Positions 1 through 10,860 are shown, counted from the stretch's first letter. The stretch is DNA of 64,000 nt from Paulinella micropora (GCA_009731375.1 BJOX01000008.1:683731-747730); one strand, 5' to 3'. Notes: generated by a model not told the origin, from the sequence alone. Program-made: numbers and translations.

Positions 1-4
1 CGGC

Positions 5-122
5 CTGTCGGACAGGAGCTAGACTCTCAGCCGAGCCGACCGTGAAACCACTGTCTTCCTTGCCTTCTTTGCTCAGTGTCGTTCGTTCGGTCTGTTCGGC
101 AGGAGCTAGACTCTCTACCGAG
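5..122. repeat. Two-copy direct repeat, period 87 bp
   Basis: A segment of about 31 bp at 5-35 recurs at 92-122 with a few changes; the shared core is GGAGCTAGACTCTC. No function is seen. The short ORF across this stretch has no recognisable domain and is not called. Confidence 0.6.
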
Positions 123-532
123 CTTCCCTTGGACGCGGCACTGGCTGAAGCAGCAACGACTCCGGGTAACATCGACACGCTAGCGAGATCAGAAACCGCA
201 AGGGTTTCGCGTTTGGTCGATCGTCTGTTTTTTACAAAAAAAAAATCAGTGGCTGGTATTTATCCCAAAAATAAGGAGAATCGCGCTTGTGGGTGGGTCC
301 GGTGCCACCACCTACCACAAAAACATAGGTGGCACCAGTGACTATAAAACACAGGTGGCACTAGTGACCACAAAAACAGTGTGACATGAGAAAGTTGTGG
401 TTGTGGATTTTGTAAATGCCATTTTTCCTGACATGGACAGGGACAAAAAGGCAACAGATTATCCCACCCATGCAAAAATGGCATCCTGTTTTATCAGGCC
501 TATCGACATTTCTTCTACTCATACATATGTAC
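123..532. other. Non-coding stretch with short repeats and a small hairpin
   Basis: No supported gene. At 301-335 GGTGCCACC and TAGGTGGCACC form an inverted repeat able to fold. A unit of about 26 bp with the core AGGTGGCAC is then repeated at 324-350 and 350-378. Confidence 0.5.
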
Positions 533-775
533 ATATGTATGTATGCATGCATGTATGTATGTATGTATGTATGTATGTATGTATGTAGGTATGTAGTATG
601 TAGTATGTATGTATGTAGGTATGTAGGTATGTATGTCTGTGTGTGTATCTATGTAATGTGTGTGTATGTATGTGTGTATGTATATGTGTATGTATGTACA
701 TATGTATGTAGTGTATGTAATGTATGTATGTATGTATGTATATGTATATGTTGTTTATGTTTATGTATTTGTATA
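533..775. repeat. ATGT tetranucleotide microsatellite
   Basis: Nearly pure TATG/ATGT units interrupted by GTAGG, TGTGTG and TATATG variants. The variants make it alignable with the reverse complement of about 1637-1880. ORFs through it are low-complexity Met-Tyr-Val-Cys strings and are not genes. Confidence 0.9.
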
Positions 776-828
776 TTAAGAAGTCGAAGAAGAAGAAGAA
801 GTCGAAGAAGAAGTCGAAGAAGAAGAAG

Positions 829-859
<31 letters not shown>

Positions 860-870
860 CGAAGAAGAGA
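776..870. repeat. GAA trinucleotide microsatellite
   Basis: A run of GAA/AAG units with interspersed GTC triplets. It directly abuts the ATGT array. Translation gives Lys or Arg strings only. Confidence 0.9.
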
Positions 871-914
871 CGCTATCACATGTACGAAGGTTATAATACT
901 TTTACTAACAAATT

Positions 915-1040
915 AAAGTGGCCCCTCAACGCAGCGCCTCGTTGAGGAGCCACTTTAAAGTGGCTCCTCAACGAGACGCCTCATTGAGGGGCCGCCATAA
1001 AGTGGCTCCTCAACGAGGCGCCTCGTTGAGGAGCTACCTT
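915..1040. repeat. Three tandem 42-bp palindromic units
   Basis: Units start at 915, 957 and 999, each 42 bp and each itself palindromic. The third unit has a perfect 28-bp palindrome at about 1005-1032, centred on GAGGCGCCTC. Units 1 and 2 carry scattered substitutions that weaken their arms. Each unit begins AAAGTGGC and could extrude a hairpin. No coding potential is seen. Confidence 0.9.
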
Positions 1041-1636
1041 TTTTTTTGTAGACGCATAGTTTTCCTTCCAGCCATATTCATCGGCAACGCGCAAACAATA
1101 GCGATCCGGGTCCGTCTTATTAATTTTGCATTTATATAATTATCCGGATCAGTCTTATTAATTTGGCATTTAATTATTAATAAACTACGCCTCCAGTATT
1201 GTATATGTATATAAAAAATTATTATGTACTTTTGCAGGACAGATATCGTTTTCCAGTAACAATACATACGCATCATCGCTCTGCAGAAGAAAAAAGGGGG
1301 GCATGCAAGAACATGACGCAGTAATAAGTAATCTGCATATCTCCTTACCTAGAATTTCCTCATTTCAATGTCTACCTATCTGCTTAATTGCTACTGTCAG
1401 GAAACGGAGCAATGCCGTGGCGTGGGACAAGAGTGTGCCAGCCACCTGTGTATATATGTATGAATGTACATGCTATGCATACAAGTATTTATGTACGTAC
1501 GTATATATATGTGACCTCAGAAAGCTCAAAAGCCTAATAACATGTATGTATGTATGTATGTATGTATGTATCATGCACGTATATCACCTTCGGACTGATG
1601 CCAAGCTTTTCTTCGGCGTATCGGCGCAAGCTTAAT
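1041..1636. other. Non-coding stretch between inverted microsatellite arms
   Basis: No gene recognised. A 31-bp motif with the core GTCTTATTAATTT occurs at 1104-1134 and 1142-1172 (period 38). A short ATGT run lies at about 1543-1570. The stretch sits between the two inverted arms (about 541-775 and 1637-1880). Confidence 0.5.
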
Positions 1637-2187
1637 ATAAAAATACATATACATAAACATATACATAAACATAAACAACATATACATATACATATATACA
1701 TACATATATTACATACACTACATACATACATACATACATACACACATACATACATACACACATACATACACACATTACATAGATACACACACAGACATAC
1801 ATACCTACATACCTACATACATACATACTACATACTACATACCTACATACATACATACATACATACATACATACATGCATGCATGCATACATACATACAT
1901 ACATACATACATACATACATAAATACATAAATACATGCATGCATGCATGCATGCGCATGCATACATACATACATACATACATACATACGTACATACATAC
2001 ATACATAGATGCATACATACATACATACATACATGTATACATATATACATACATACATACATACATACATGCATGCATGCATGCATGCATGCATACATAA
2101 ATACATAAATACATACATACATACATACATACATACATACATGCATACATACATGCAGACATACATACAAACATACATACATACATA
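1637..2187. repeat. CATA microsatellite, first part inverted copy of 541-775
   Basis: Mostly CATA with TGCATGCA islands. The part to about 1880 follows, in reverse complement, the same order of irregular units as 541-775 (TTGTTTATG, GTAATGTGTG, GTAGTATG variants). It is therefore an inverted duplicate and not an independent expansion. ORFs here are His-Thr-Tyr-Ile or Cys-Met-Tyr-Val strings only. Confidence 0.85.
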
Positions 2188-2189
2188 CT

Positions 2190-2216
2190 TCGGGGGGGAG
2201 GGGGGGGGGGAGGGCT
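2190..2216. repeat. G-rich tract
   Basis: A G-rich tract (runs of 7 to 10 G split by A) sits between two CATA arrays. It could form a quadruplex. It is also where assembly is least reliable. Confidence 0.7.
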
Positions 2217-2223
2217 CACTCAC

Positions 2224-2254
<31 letters not shown>

Positions 2255-2905
2255 CATACATGCATACATGCATGCATGCATGTATGCATACATACATACA
2301 TACATACATACATGCATGCATACATGCATACATACATACATACATACCTACATACCTACATACCTACATACCTACATACATACATACATCCATGCATACA
2401 TACATACATACATACACATACATACATACATACATACATATACATACATACATACATATACATACATACATACCTACATACATACATGCATGCATGCATA
2501 CATATATACATACATATATACATACATATATACATACATATATGCATACATAACATGCATACATGCATGCATGCATCATGCATACATGCATACATGCATA
2601 CATGCATGCATACATACATACATACATGCATACATACATATACATACATGCATACATACATACATACATACATACATGCATACATACATATACATACATA
2701 TACATACATGCATGCATGAGTACTTGCATGCATGCCTGCATGCATGCATGCATACATACATACATACATACATGCATACATGCATACATACATGCATACA
2801 TACATACATGCATACATACTAGACATACTAGACATACTAGACATACTAGACATACTAGACATACATACATACATACATACATATGTACATGCATACATAC
2901 ATACA
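2224..2905. repeat. CATA/CATG microsatellite with a 10-bp sub-array
   Basis: Tetranucleotide CATA array with CATG islands. At about 2815-2862 the unit changes to five copies of the 10-mer CATACTAGAC, then returns to CATA. No gene. Confidence 0.9.
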
Positions 2906-3353
2906 TAAATTGAAATAAAATAAAGTAAAGTAAAGAAAAGAAAAGCAAAGCAAAGCAAAGTAAAGCAAAGCAAAGCAAGGCAGCATCAGCCAGCAAGAAC
3001 GCCCTAGGCAACATAATAAATAAAATAAATAAATAGATAAGTAAATAAGAAAGAAAGAAAGAAAGAAGAAAAAAAGAAAGAAAGAAAGAAAGAAAAAAAG
3101 AAAAAAAGAAAAAAAGAAAGAAAGAAAGAAAGAAAGTATGCAAGTAAGTAAAGTAAAGTCATCCCCCTCCCCCAACACACACACACAGACACAAGTAAGT
3201 AAGTAAAGTAAAGTAAAGTAAATCAAGTAAAATAAAGTATAATAAAATGAAGCAAAGCAAAGTAAAGTAAAGTAAAGCAAAGTAAAGCAAAGCAAAGCAA
3301 AGTAAAAGCACCATCAGCCAGCAAGAACGCCCCAAGCCATAGAATAAATTAAA
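2906..3353. repeat. AAAGY/AAAG pentamer-tetramer arrays with a duplicated unique module
   Basis: AAAGT/AAAGC pentamers, then a unique segment containing CAGCCAGCAAGAACGCC, then AATA/AAAG runs. The same order recurs: the unique segment lies at about 2984-3012 and again at about 3310-3340. This is an imperfect duplication of about 330 bp in which pure repeat and unique sequence moved together. Confidence 0.75.
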
Positions 3354-3640
<287 letters not shown>

Positions 3641-3699
3641 AAATTAATAAGCCAGAAAAAGTACATATGTAAGTAAGAGTACGTGAGAGTAAAATTAAA

Positions 3700-6216
3700 G
3701 TTAGGAACCACTAGGGTTAAATGAATTAAAAGTAGGGGTAGGGTTAAATTAATTAAGGTTAGGGGTAGGGTTAAATTAAGTAAGGTTAGGGGTAGAGTTA
3801 AATTAATTAAGGTTAGGGGTAGGGTTAAATTAATTAAGTTAGGGGTAGGGTTAAATTAATTAAGGTTAGAGGTATGCTTAAATTAATTAAGGTTAGGGGC
3901 CCCTAGGGTTAAATAAATAAAGTTTAGGGGTAGGGTTAAATTCTTCAAGGTTAGGGGTAGGCTTAAATTAATTAAGGTTAGAGGTAGGGTTTCATTAAGT
4001 AAGGTTAGGGGTAGTGTTAAATTAAGTAAGTTTAGGGCCTCCTAGGGTTAAATTAATTAAGGTTAGTGGCCCCTAGGGTTGAATTAATTGAGGTTAGGGG
4101 TAGGGTTAAATCAAGTAAGGTTAGGGGCCCCTAGGGTTAAATTAATTAAGGTTAGGGGTAGTGTTAAATTAAGTAAGGTTAGGGGTAGGGTTAAATTAAT
4201 TAAAGTTAGGGGTAGGGTTAAATTAATTAAGGTTAAAGGTAGGGTTTAATTAACTAAGGTTAGGGGTAGGGTTAAATTAAATAAGGTTAGGGGCAAGGTT
4301 TAATTAATTAAGGTTAGTGTTCAATTAATTGAGGTTAGGGGTAGGGTTAAATTAATTACGGTTAGGGGTAGGGTTAAATGTATTAAGGTTAGGAGTAGGG
4401 TTAAATTAATTGAAGTTAGGGGTAGGGTTAAATTAATTAAGGTTAGAAGCCCCTAGGGTTAAATTAAGTGCTTAGGGGTAGGGTTAAATTAAGTAAGGTT
4501 AGGGTAGGGTTAAATTAATTAAGGTTAGGGGTAGGGTTAAATTAATCAAGGTTAGAGGTAGTGTTAAATTAATGAAGGTTAGGGGTAGGGTTAAATTAAT
4601 TAAGGTTAGGGGTAGGGTTAATTTAATTAAGGTTGGGGGTAGGGCTAAATTAATCAAGGTTAGGAGTAGGGTTAAATTAATTAAGGTTAGGGGTAGGGTT
4701 AAATTAATTAAGGTTAGGGGTAGGGTTAAATTAAGTAAGGTTAGGGGTAGGGTTAAATTAATTAAGGTTAGGGGTAGGATTAAATTAATTAAAGTTATGG
4801 GCCCCTAGGAATAAATTAATTAAGGTTAGGGGTAGGGTTTAATTAATTAAGTTAGGGGCCCCTAGGGTTAAATTAATTAAGGTTAGGGGTAGGATTATAT
4901 CAATTAAGGTTACGGGTAGGGTTAAATTAATTAAGGTTAGGGGTAGGGTAAAATTAATTAAGGTTAGGGGTAGGGTTAAATTAATTAAGGTAAGGGGTAG
5001 GGTTAAATTAATTAAGGTTAGGGGTAGGGTTAACATTAACGTTAGGGGTAGGGTTAAATTAATTATTATTAGGGGTAGGGTTGTATTAATTAAGGTTAGG
5101 GGTAGGGTTAAATTAATTAAGGTTAGGGGCTCCTAGGGTTAAGTTATTTAAGGTTAGGGGTAGGGTTAAATTAAGTAAGGTTAGGGGTAGCCTAAGGGTT
5201 AAATTAATTAAGGTTAGGGGTAGGGTTAAATTAAATAAGGTTAAGGGTAGGGTTAAATTAATTAAGGGTAGGCGTAGGGTTAAATTAATTAAGGTTAGGG
5301 GTAGGGGTTAAATTAATTAAGGTTAGGGGTAGGGTTCAATTAATTATGGTTAGGGGTAGTGTTCAATTAATTAACATTAGGGGGGGTAGGGTAAATTAAT
5401 TAAGGTTAGGGTAGGGTTAAATTAAGTAAGGTTAGGGGTAGGGTTACATTAATTAAGGTTAGGGGTAGGGTTACATTAATTAATGTTAGGGGCCCCTAGC
5501 GTTAAATTAATTAATGTTTGGGGTAGGGTTAAATTAAGTAAGGTTAGGGGTAGGGTTAAATTAAAGGTTAGGGGTAGGGTTAAATTATTAAGGTTAGGGA
5601 TAGGGTTAAATTAATTAAGGTTAGGGTAGGGTTAAATTAAGTAAGGTTAGGGGTAGGGTTAAATTAAGTAAGGTTAGGGTCCCCTAGGGTAAATTAATTA
5701 AGGTTAGAGGTAGGGTTACATTTATTAAGGTAAGGAGTAAGGTTAAATTATGTAAGTCTAGGAGCAGGGTTACATTAATTACGGTTAGAGGTAGGGTTAA
5801 ATTAATTAAGGTTAGGCGTAGGGTTAAATGAAGTAAGGTTAGGGGTAGTGTTCAATTAATTATCATTAGGGGTAGGGTTAAATTACTTAAGGTTAGGGGC
5901 CCCTAGGGTTAAATTATATACGGTTAAAGGACCCTAGGGTTAATTTAATTAAGGTTAGGGGTAGGGTTAAATTAATAAAGGTTAGGGGTAGGGTTAAATT
6001 AAGGTTAGGGGTCGAGTTTAATTATTTCAGGTTAGGGGTAGGGTTAAATTAATCAAGGTTAGGGGCCCCTAGGGTTAAATTAATTAAGGTTAGGGCCCCT
6101 AGTGTGAAATTAATTAAAGTTAGGGGTAGGGTAAATTACGTAAGGTTAGGGTTAGTGTTAAATTAAGTAATGTTAGGGGTAGGGTTAAATTAATTAAGGT
6201 TAGGGGCCTCTAGGGT
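3700..6216. repeat. 27-bp minisatellite with TTAGGGG core
   Basis: About 2.5 kb of tandem units near 27 bp, each an AAATTAATTAA block followed by GGTTAGGGGTAGGGTT. A minority type replaces the central GTA by GCCCCTA, so the core becomes the palindromic AGGGGCCCCT and the unit is a few bases longer. The second type is scattered through the array. AATTAAG/AAGTAAG variants also alternate. Because 27 is a multiple of three, short ORFs of repeated Leu-Ile-Lys-Val-Arg appear; these are not genes. The array stops abruptly against integrase sequence at 6216/6217. Confidence 0.95.
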
Positions 6217-6813
6217 CTCGCTAAAGATGTATTGCATGAAGAAGGAGAATCAAAGAGCATGGGTCGAGGCAGCACCATCATTTGCGTTTGCAATGAACTG
6301 TCTAGCCTCTAGGGCGTTAGGAGGCTCGAAGAGCTCAATCTCGCCATATGAGCTTATATGGGCGTGAGCCTGATATCCCGACTTCGCTCCTTCACCCAAA
6401 AGACACTTGGGCGGATGCGGATGAGTTGTTTGGGATGAGACTTAGAGTGAAGATGGAGGCGGAGCAAATAGTCAGGGCGCATAGAGAGGCGGAGCGCCGA
6501 AAGACTGATGCTGAAGGGGTGCGACAAGCGCACTTGGATCAGATCAAGTTCCAGGTCGGGGATATTGTACTATTGTACCATCCTCAAGTCCCGAAGGGAG
6601 TCAGCTCTAAGCTGTTCACTCACTGGAAAGGACCTTATCAGATTATGNNNNNNNNNNNNNNNNNNNNNNNNNNNNNTTCTTACTGGAAGATGAATCCGTT
6701 GAGGAGGCGTTAAAACGGATGAAAGATGATTTCAAAGAGGTGCCACCCATCCACAAGGAGGTTGGCATAGACCAAGAAGATGCTTATCGGGCACCGATAG
6801 CTGAGAAGGAGTA
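6217..6813 (+). pseudogene. Ty3/Gypsy integrase, C-terminal fragment (Gypsy2 copy A)
   Basis: This encodes the C-terminal part of a Gypsy integrase: the segment after the catalytic Glu, then the GPY/F-type module (IVLLYHPQVPKGVSSKLF, HWKGPYQI), then an acidic tail ending at TAG near 6813. From 6217 to about 6580 it is almost identical to 63656-64000, where the same domain continues the complete catalytic core, which fixes the identity. The copy is 5'-truncated exactly at the edge of the minisatellite. Relative to the sister copy it lacks 2 bp near 6345 (CATATGAGC against CATATCAGTTAG), so the frame changes there and an ATG at 6348 only appears to start the ORF. A 29-base N run (6648-6676) interrupts it. 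It is a decayed element end and not a functional gene. Confidence 0.9.
6648..6676. other. Assembly gap (29 N)
   Basis: N run inside the integrase fragment. The flanking protein sequence would be nearly continuous, so the true gap is probably short. Confidence 0.95.
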
Positions 6814-6856
6814 GAGTGAAGTTGACAGTAAGGAGAAGACTGACCGCATAAGCGCG

Positions 6857-7604
6857 GTGGGGACTCAGTCTAAGTCTCCACGTGAGCACAGCGGAAAGAA
6901 GGAGAAGATCACAAAGGCGCAGCTAAGGAGAGCGCGAAATGATCTTATCAAAGACCAACCGAGGAAGGCGATGAGGTCGATGAGATCAAAGGATGTCCAC
7001 CAGGAGGATGAGGAGATTGACACTGACCCAAATGCGGGCAACGTCGAAATCGTCCATGAGCGATGGAAGGAAGGTGACGCAATAGCAACCATCGCATGGG
7101 TGAAAGACGCTTTTTATCTGATGAGACCAGCAGAACAACATGTTCCTGATGACACTCTCTCAGATTTATACTTAATGCGGGTCGTGGCAGTTCCACGCAA
7201 AACACGTGTCACACGGACACTCAAAATATCATCAGCCGCAAAAATAATGCAACCGATACTCCAGTTCTGGAGAAGTACGGACCCGGTCGAGGATCCAAAG
7301 GCAAGACATTATCTGCCAGTATATAAAGATGCAAAATGTCTCGAGACATGGGATGATTCAATTACTCCCAGAGACAAGGATTACACTGCGTGGACCATTC
7401 AAACACTGCCAAGGGAAGTGCTTGACATCCCTTTTGACTTATCGTTGGCGAAATCCCTATAGCTAACAAGATCTGGGACATTCTCGAACAGTCAAAGTTC
7501 GATTTAACTTTTGTTGGTGGCCACCACCAGGCAAAGAAATCCGCGCCAGAAGACGAAGGCAGTAACAAAGAAACTATTTTTCTTTATGCGTCTCAAATAA
7601 ACTG
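6857..7604 (+). pseudogene. Gypsy2 ORF3-like protein downstream of integrase
   Basis: Unrecognised protein encoded just after the integrase, about 200 residues before a frameshift. The N-terminal third is basic and charged. The C-terminal half aligns with ORF3 of Gypsy1 (57255-58037) at several blocks: FYLMRP, DLYLMRV, PILQFWRS, LPVYKDAK, and a Trp/Pro/Phe-Asp-Leu ending. At about 7450 the open frame stops, but homology continues in another frame (GEIPIANKIWDIL against GRIPIRVWDEIA) to a stop near 7604, so one indel broke this copy. The same gene in the same place in two different Gypsy families argues for a real accessory protein. A chromatin or RNA-binding role is possible, but I see no diagnostic motif. 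Confidence 0.7.
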
Positions 7605-8037
7605 ATTGATTGCCCACGGCGTATCATGATTTGATCATGCATCATCAGTTATCAATATGAATATTAAAAAGACTCAGTGATATAACTTGGCATTCGATCG
7701 CAACATACGAGTGCGAAAGGTCGATCGACGATGATACTACACCGTATACGGGGATCGCTAGTGTATTGNNNNNNNNNNTCCTGGGATGATGTTCTGAAAA
7801 AATTAAATGTTCTCTGAACTTCCATTAAGTTATTTTTTTACGATACATTATATAATGTTGTACCTATGCACGGTCAATCTCTACTTGTGTCGGTATATCG
7901 CAGGGTTCGGTACTTACACCCCGACTTCGGATATAGTTACTAGGACTGGCCCCCTAGTACTATATTATAGGATATCCGCTTTAGACAAGGGTATGTCATT
8001 AAAAAGACCATGTATTTACCGTCGCATCTTAGTGTGG
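7605..8037. other. Non-coding, contains 10-N gap 7769-7778
   Basis: No gene or clear repeat. ORFs in this stretch are AT-rich and lack similarity to anything nearby. A 3' LTR for Gypsy2 would be expected here, but none matching 62538-62774 was found by eye. Confidence 0.5.
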
Positions 8038-8163
<126 letters not shown>

Positions 8164-8287
8164 GTGCTTCTCTGTCAATGGCTGATGCATTTCTGCACAT
8201 GCGCCTCCATCGTCTCACCCGTGAGGGGAGTACGAAGAATTGACGATAGGCTCTAATGACACCCCCGCAAGGGCAGTTCCAACACTT

Positions 8288-8357
8288 CCAGACGGACCGG
8301 TATGTTCAATGAAAATACTGGTCCAGACGGACCGGTATGTTCAATGAAAATACTGGT
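8288..8357. repeat. 35-bp tandem duplication
   Basis: Two identical 35-bp copies, 8288-8322 and 8323-8357, sharing GACGGACCGGTATGTTC. They lie directly next to the tRNA-like sequence and probably form the body of the same SINE-like element. Confidence 0.85.
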
Positions 8358-8429
8358 GGCACCGACGGGAATCGAACTGGCGACAGGGCCCAGATGGTAG
8401 AACTTGACCACTGGGCTATCACGGTGTCC
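8357..8429 (-). ncRNA. tRNA-derived SINE head (tRNA-like, 73 nt)
   Basis: Read on the minus strand, this 73-nt stretch has a perfect A-box (TAGCCCAGTGG) and a B-box (GTTCGATTC) 30 nt apart, which form the internal RNA polymerase III promoter. The ends nearly pair as an acceptor stem (GGACACCG with CGGTGCC). The D, anticodon and T stems do not pair well, so it is not a functional tRNA. It sits between an ATA microsatellite on its 5' side and the duplicated 35-bp body on its 3' side. This is the usual look of a tRNA-derived SINE; a decayed tRNA pseudogene is the alternative. Confidence 0.65.
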
Positions 8430-8431
8430 AA

Positions 8432-8522
<91 letters not shown>
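8432..8522. repeat. ATA trinucleotide microsatellite 2
   Basis: About 90 bp of ATA units directly upstream, in minus-strand sense, of the tRNA-like head. Confidence 0.95.
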
Positions 8523-8694
8523 GTGTATCTCCTGCCAATTGCTGAGCCAAAAGGCCATGTGCATCCAGTCCTCCATTCCATAAGGAAAGTCTCCACACCA
8601 ATCGGTGGAATAAAGGAAGTGACGGCATAGAACATTACTCTAGGAGCTTTATACCAATCAGCCCATGGAAAGGACCGATGGCCTATGTACTCCC

Positions 8695-8798
<104 letters not shown>

Positions 8799-8955
8799 GT
8801 AATGATAATGATAAGAAGAAGAAGAAGATCACAGGGGGGAATACGGCACCACGTTGCTTGTATTCTTTTTTAATGGTAATACATTTGTTCTTGACATACT
8901 GCAGAGAAAAAAAAAAGAAGTTGAAGGGAGGAGTTCAAAATTTACAAGAACGGCT

Positions 8956-9310
8956 AGTTTTGCCGGTTCGATGTCAAAAGAATATATTTATTGATGCCTA
9001 TCCTTTTACTCAACCAAATTCAACAACTTCGCCAGTAACCCAATCTTCTTCACTTATATAAATAAAGATCAAAGATGGCGGGAAAATGTGGGAGACTAGC
9101 GAAGCCCAAAGACAACCAAGGCAAACACCAGCCAATTCCCATTGTCCGGCCTAACGATAATATATTCTGACCTAAAAAGGGTAACGGACCTTTTTAGTAA
9201 TATTATCATTATCCGGTTAAGAGTGTTATTAATATGAACAGTCTCTTATTGTGTCTGGATCGACACGGGGTATTAATAAAGTAGCACATATTTACCTATC
9301 TACGCCTACA
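8956..9310 (-). mobile_element. LTR of Gypsy1 copy B (minus strand)
   Basis: On the minus strand this begins TGTAGGCGTAGATAGG at 9310 and is alignable with the 5' LTR of the plus copy (46732-47085) nearly to its end, including the TTAGGCCGGACAA block and the AATAAATATATTCTTTT segment near the 3' side. It directly follows a polypurine tract and so is the 3' LTR. It differs at many sites from the 46732 copy, so the two elements belong to distinct insertions or subfamilies. Confidence 0.85.
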
Positions 9311-9325
9311 ATGCCCCCTCCCCGG
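9311..9325 (-). promoter_or_regulatory. Polypurine tract of Gypsy1 copy B
   Basis: On the minus strand CCGGGGAGGGGGCAT ends exactly where the LTR begins. The plus copy has GGGGAGGGAGGA in the same position. It would prime plus-strand DNA synthesis. Confidence 0.75.
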
Positions 9326-10333
9326 TTTATGCCGATAAGCCCTATTGATTAGGAGTAGAGAGGTAAATGTGAGCGGTAGGAATATGTGGGCTGTCGAGAT
9401 TTGGCTCGAGGTTGATGGCTTCTCTTCCTTCTAGTAATCAGATAGGCGATTGAAGGAAGGAAATGTAACTGTAGGCGTTACTCCGAATGATTTGGATTTC
9501 GGAACATATGCAAAATTCGAATTTGATTTCGAATTTAATTAGCAAATTGAAATTTTGAACTACACTTCCCCCCCCTTGATGACCCTTGTCATCCGAATGT
9601 GAGGAGTAACTTCTTTTATTCTGGCTCTCCCGAATTGGTCGGGTTCCCTGGCTGGGAGATTGCCGTGGAGATGCAGTATGCTCCCACAATAGAGCTTTCG
9701 GCCGCGCTATTGTGGATGCGTACCCTCACAGCGTGTTAGGATCCCCTGATTGGACAGAAGGCCATTGGCCAACTCACTTCTAGTGACGCTCATTTGGCTC
9801 CCCGGGTGGGACGGGAGGTCACTTGGTGCTGGGATGTAGGTACTCGTAGACATGGCATGTCGGTCGCTCCATGGGCTCCCTGGATGGGGCGGAGGTTAAT
9901 CGTGGCCAGGACGTAAAAATACCTTCACCCAAGCTGACCTATTGGCGGTAGGCTGGGATGAATGTTTTCTCAAAGTTGCGTCCCGGATCCCTTGCGGGGT
10001 GGAGAAAAGTATATAATCACAATCTAGCCTTTAGCGGACAGATTGCGGACATATACCCTCACAGCGCACTGCGGATCCCCTTATTAGACAGAAGGCAATC
10101 GGGCCTGAATAGGAGTCCACTATGAACAAATTTGTTAGCTATATATGGATAACAAACGTGCCCGTAGGTCGTCCATTTGTTGGAATGAACGGGCGCTTTG
10201 CCAGTCTAGATGTTTGTTTCGTTTTTTGGTGTCCTCAGTGGACTTTTTGTATAGATATATATAATTGTATAGAGCCAGCTGGAAGTTATTTTTGGAAGTG
10301 TCTAGGAAGGTATACAACCCCTATTGGAGGGTC
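9326..10333 (-). other. 3' untranslated region of Gypsy1 copy B
   Basis: No gene. About 1 kb alignable in reverse complement with 61329-62370, including the C8 run near 9570 that matches the G run near 62107 and the LTR-proximal AATTCGAATTTG block. Both copies have the same long 3' non-coding region between ORF5 and the polypurine tract. Confidence 0.75.
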
Positions 10334-10860
10334 TCAAAACACATCTCTCTCGTCTTCCTCCACGTATCGGATGAAATCGTCCTCTGTGCTGGACTTGGAG
10401 GATGAGCGGTACCCTCTGGTTGGTCGAAGGGTGGATTGTCGCGCTCGTGATCGAGTTGGATGCGGATCGTTTGCCGTTCGTCATCAGATAGTTCGAACGG
10501 TCGGATCGACGACCGTGGTTGGCCGTACTCAGGGTATAGTTTTTGCATTATGTCCCCGAGTTTATATTCGTACACTTGCTCCCACCGTGGGTAACAGTGT
10601 CGAGCGTGGTATATATAGTCCAATGGCTTTGTACCTTTGTGCCATCTGAACTCTTCGTCTTGCACCGCGCTGTCCCACTCTGGACGAGCGTGATAACGGA
10701 AGTTTCGAGCCCACCTCTCCGCCCAGGATTGGAGGCGTTGAGGGTCGGTTGGGCGGGCATTTTCGCGGTCAAGCAAGATATTGAGTAGGTATCCATGGCC
10801 GTTTCGGAACAGGCGATAGCGAATGGCTATGAGCCATACCGCCATGTGTTCTTGTTGAAA
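10334..10860 (-). pseudogene. Gypsy1 ORF5, copy B
   Basis: Unrecognised accessory protein of about 170 residues, homologous along its whole length to ORF5 at 60623-61328. Shared blocks include LFRNGHGYL, HARPEWDSAVQD, HCYPRWEQVYEYKLG and PFELSDDERQTIRIQLDHE. The reading starts upstream of the first apparent Met (10845), since RFQQEH before it is also conserved. Near the C terminus an indel puts the long ORF out of frame. The original frame ends STEDDFIRYVEEDE...F-TGA at 10334, the same TGA as in the plus copy. No catalytic motif or membrane segment is seen. The strong protein conservation, in contrast to the surrounding non-coding drift, suggests it was functional until recently. Confidence 0.7.

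Noticed and set aside
416-916. Long ORFs of Cys-Met-Tyr-Val and poly-Arg/Lys
   Set aside because: They are translations of ATGT and GAA microsatellites.
1632-3295. Long ORFs of His-Thr-Tyr-Ile, Cys-Met-Tyr-Val and Phe-Leu-Ser
   Set aside because: Pure CATA, AAAG and AAAT repeat translations on either strand.
4572-4808. Lys-Val-Arg-Gly-Arg repeat ORF
   Set aside because: Arises because the 27-bp minisatellite unit is a multiple of three; not conserved along the array.
3700-6216. True chromosome end (telomere)
   Set aside because: Units are 27 bp and AT-rich between the G-rich cores, the array is internal, and retroelement sequence continues on the far side.
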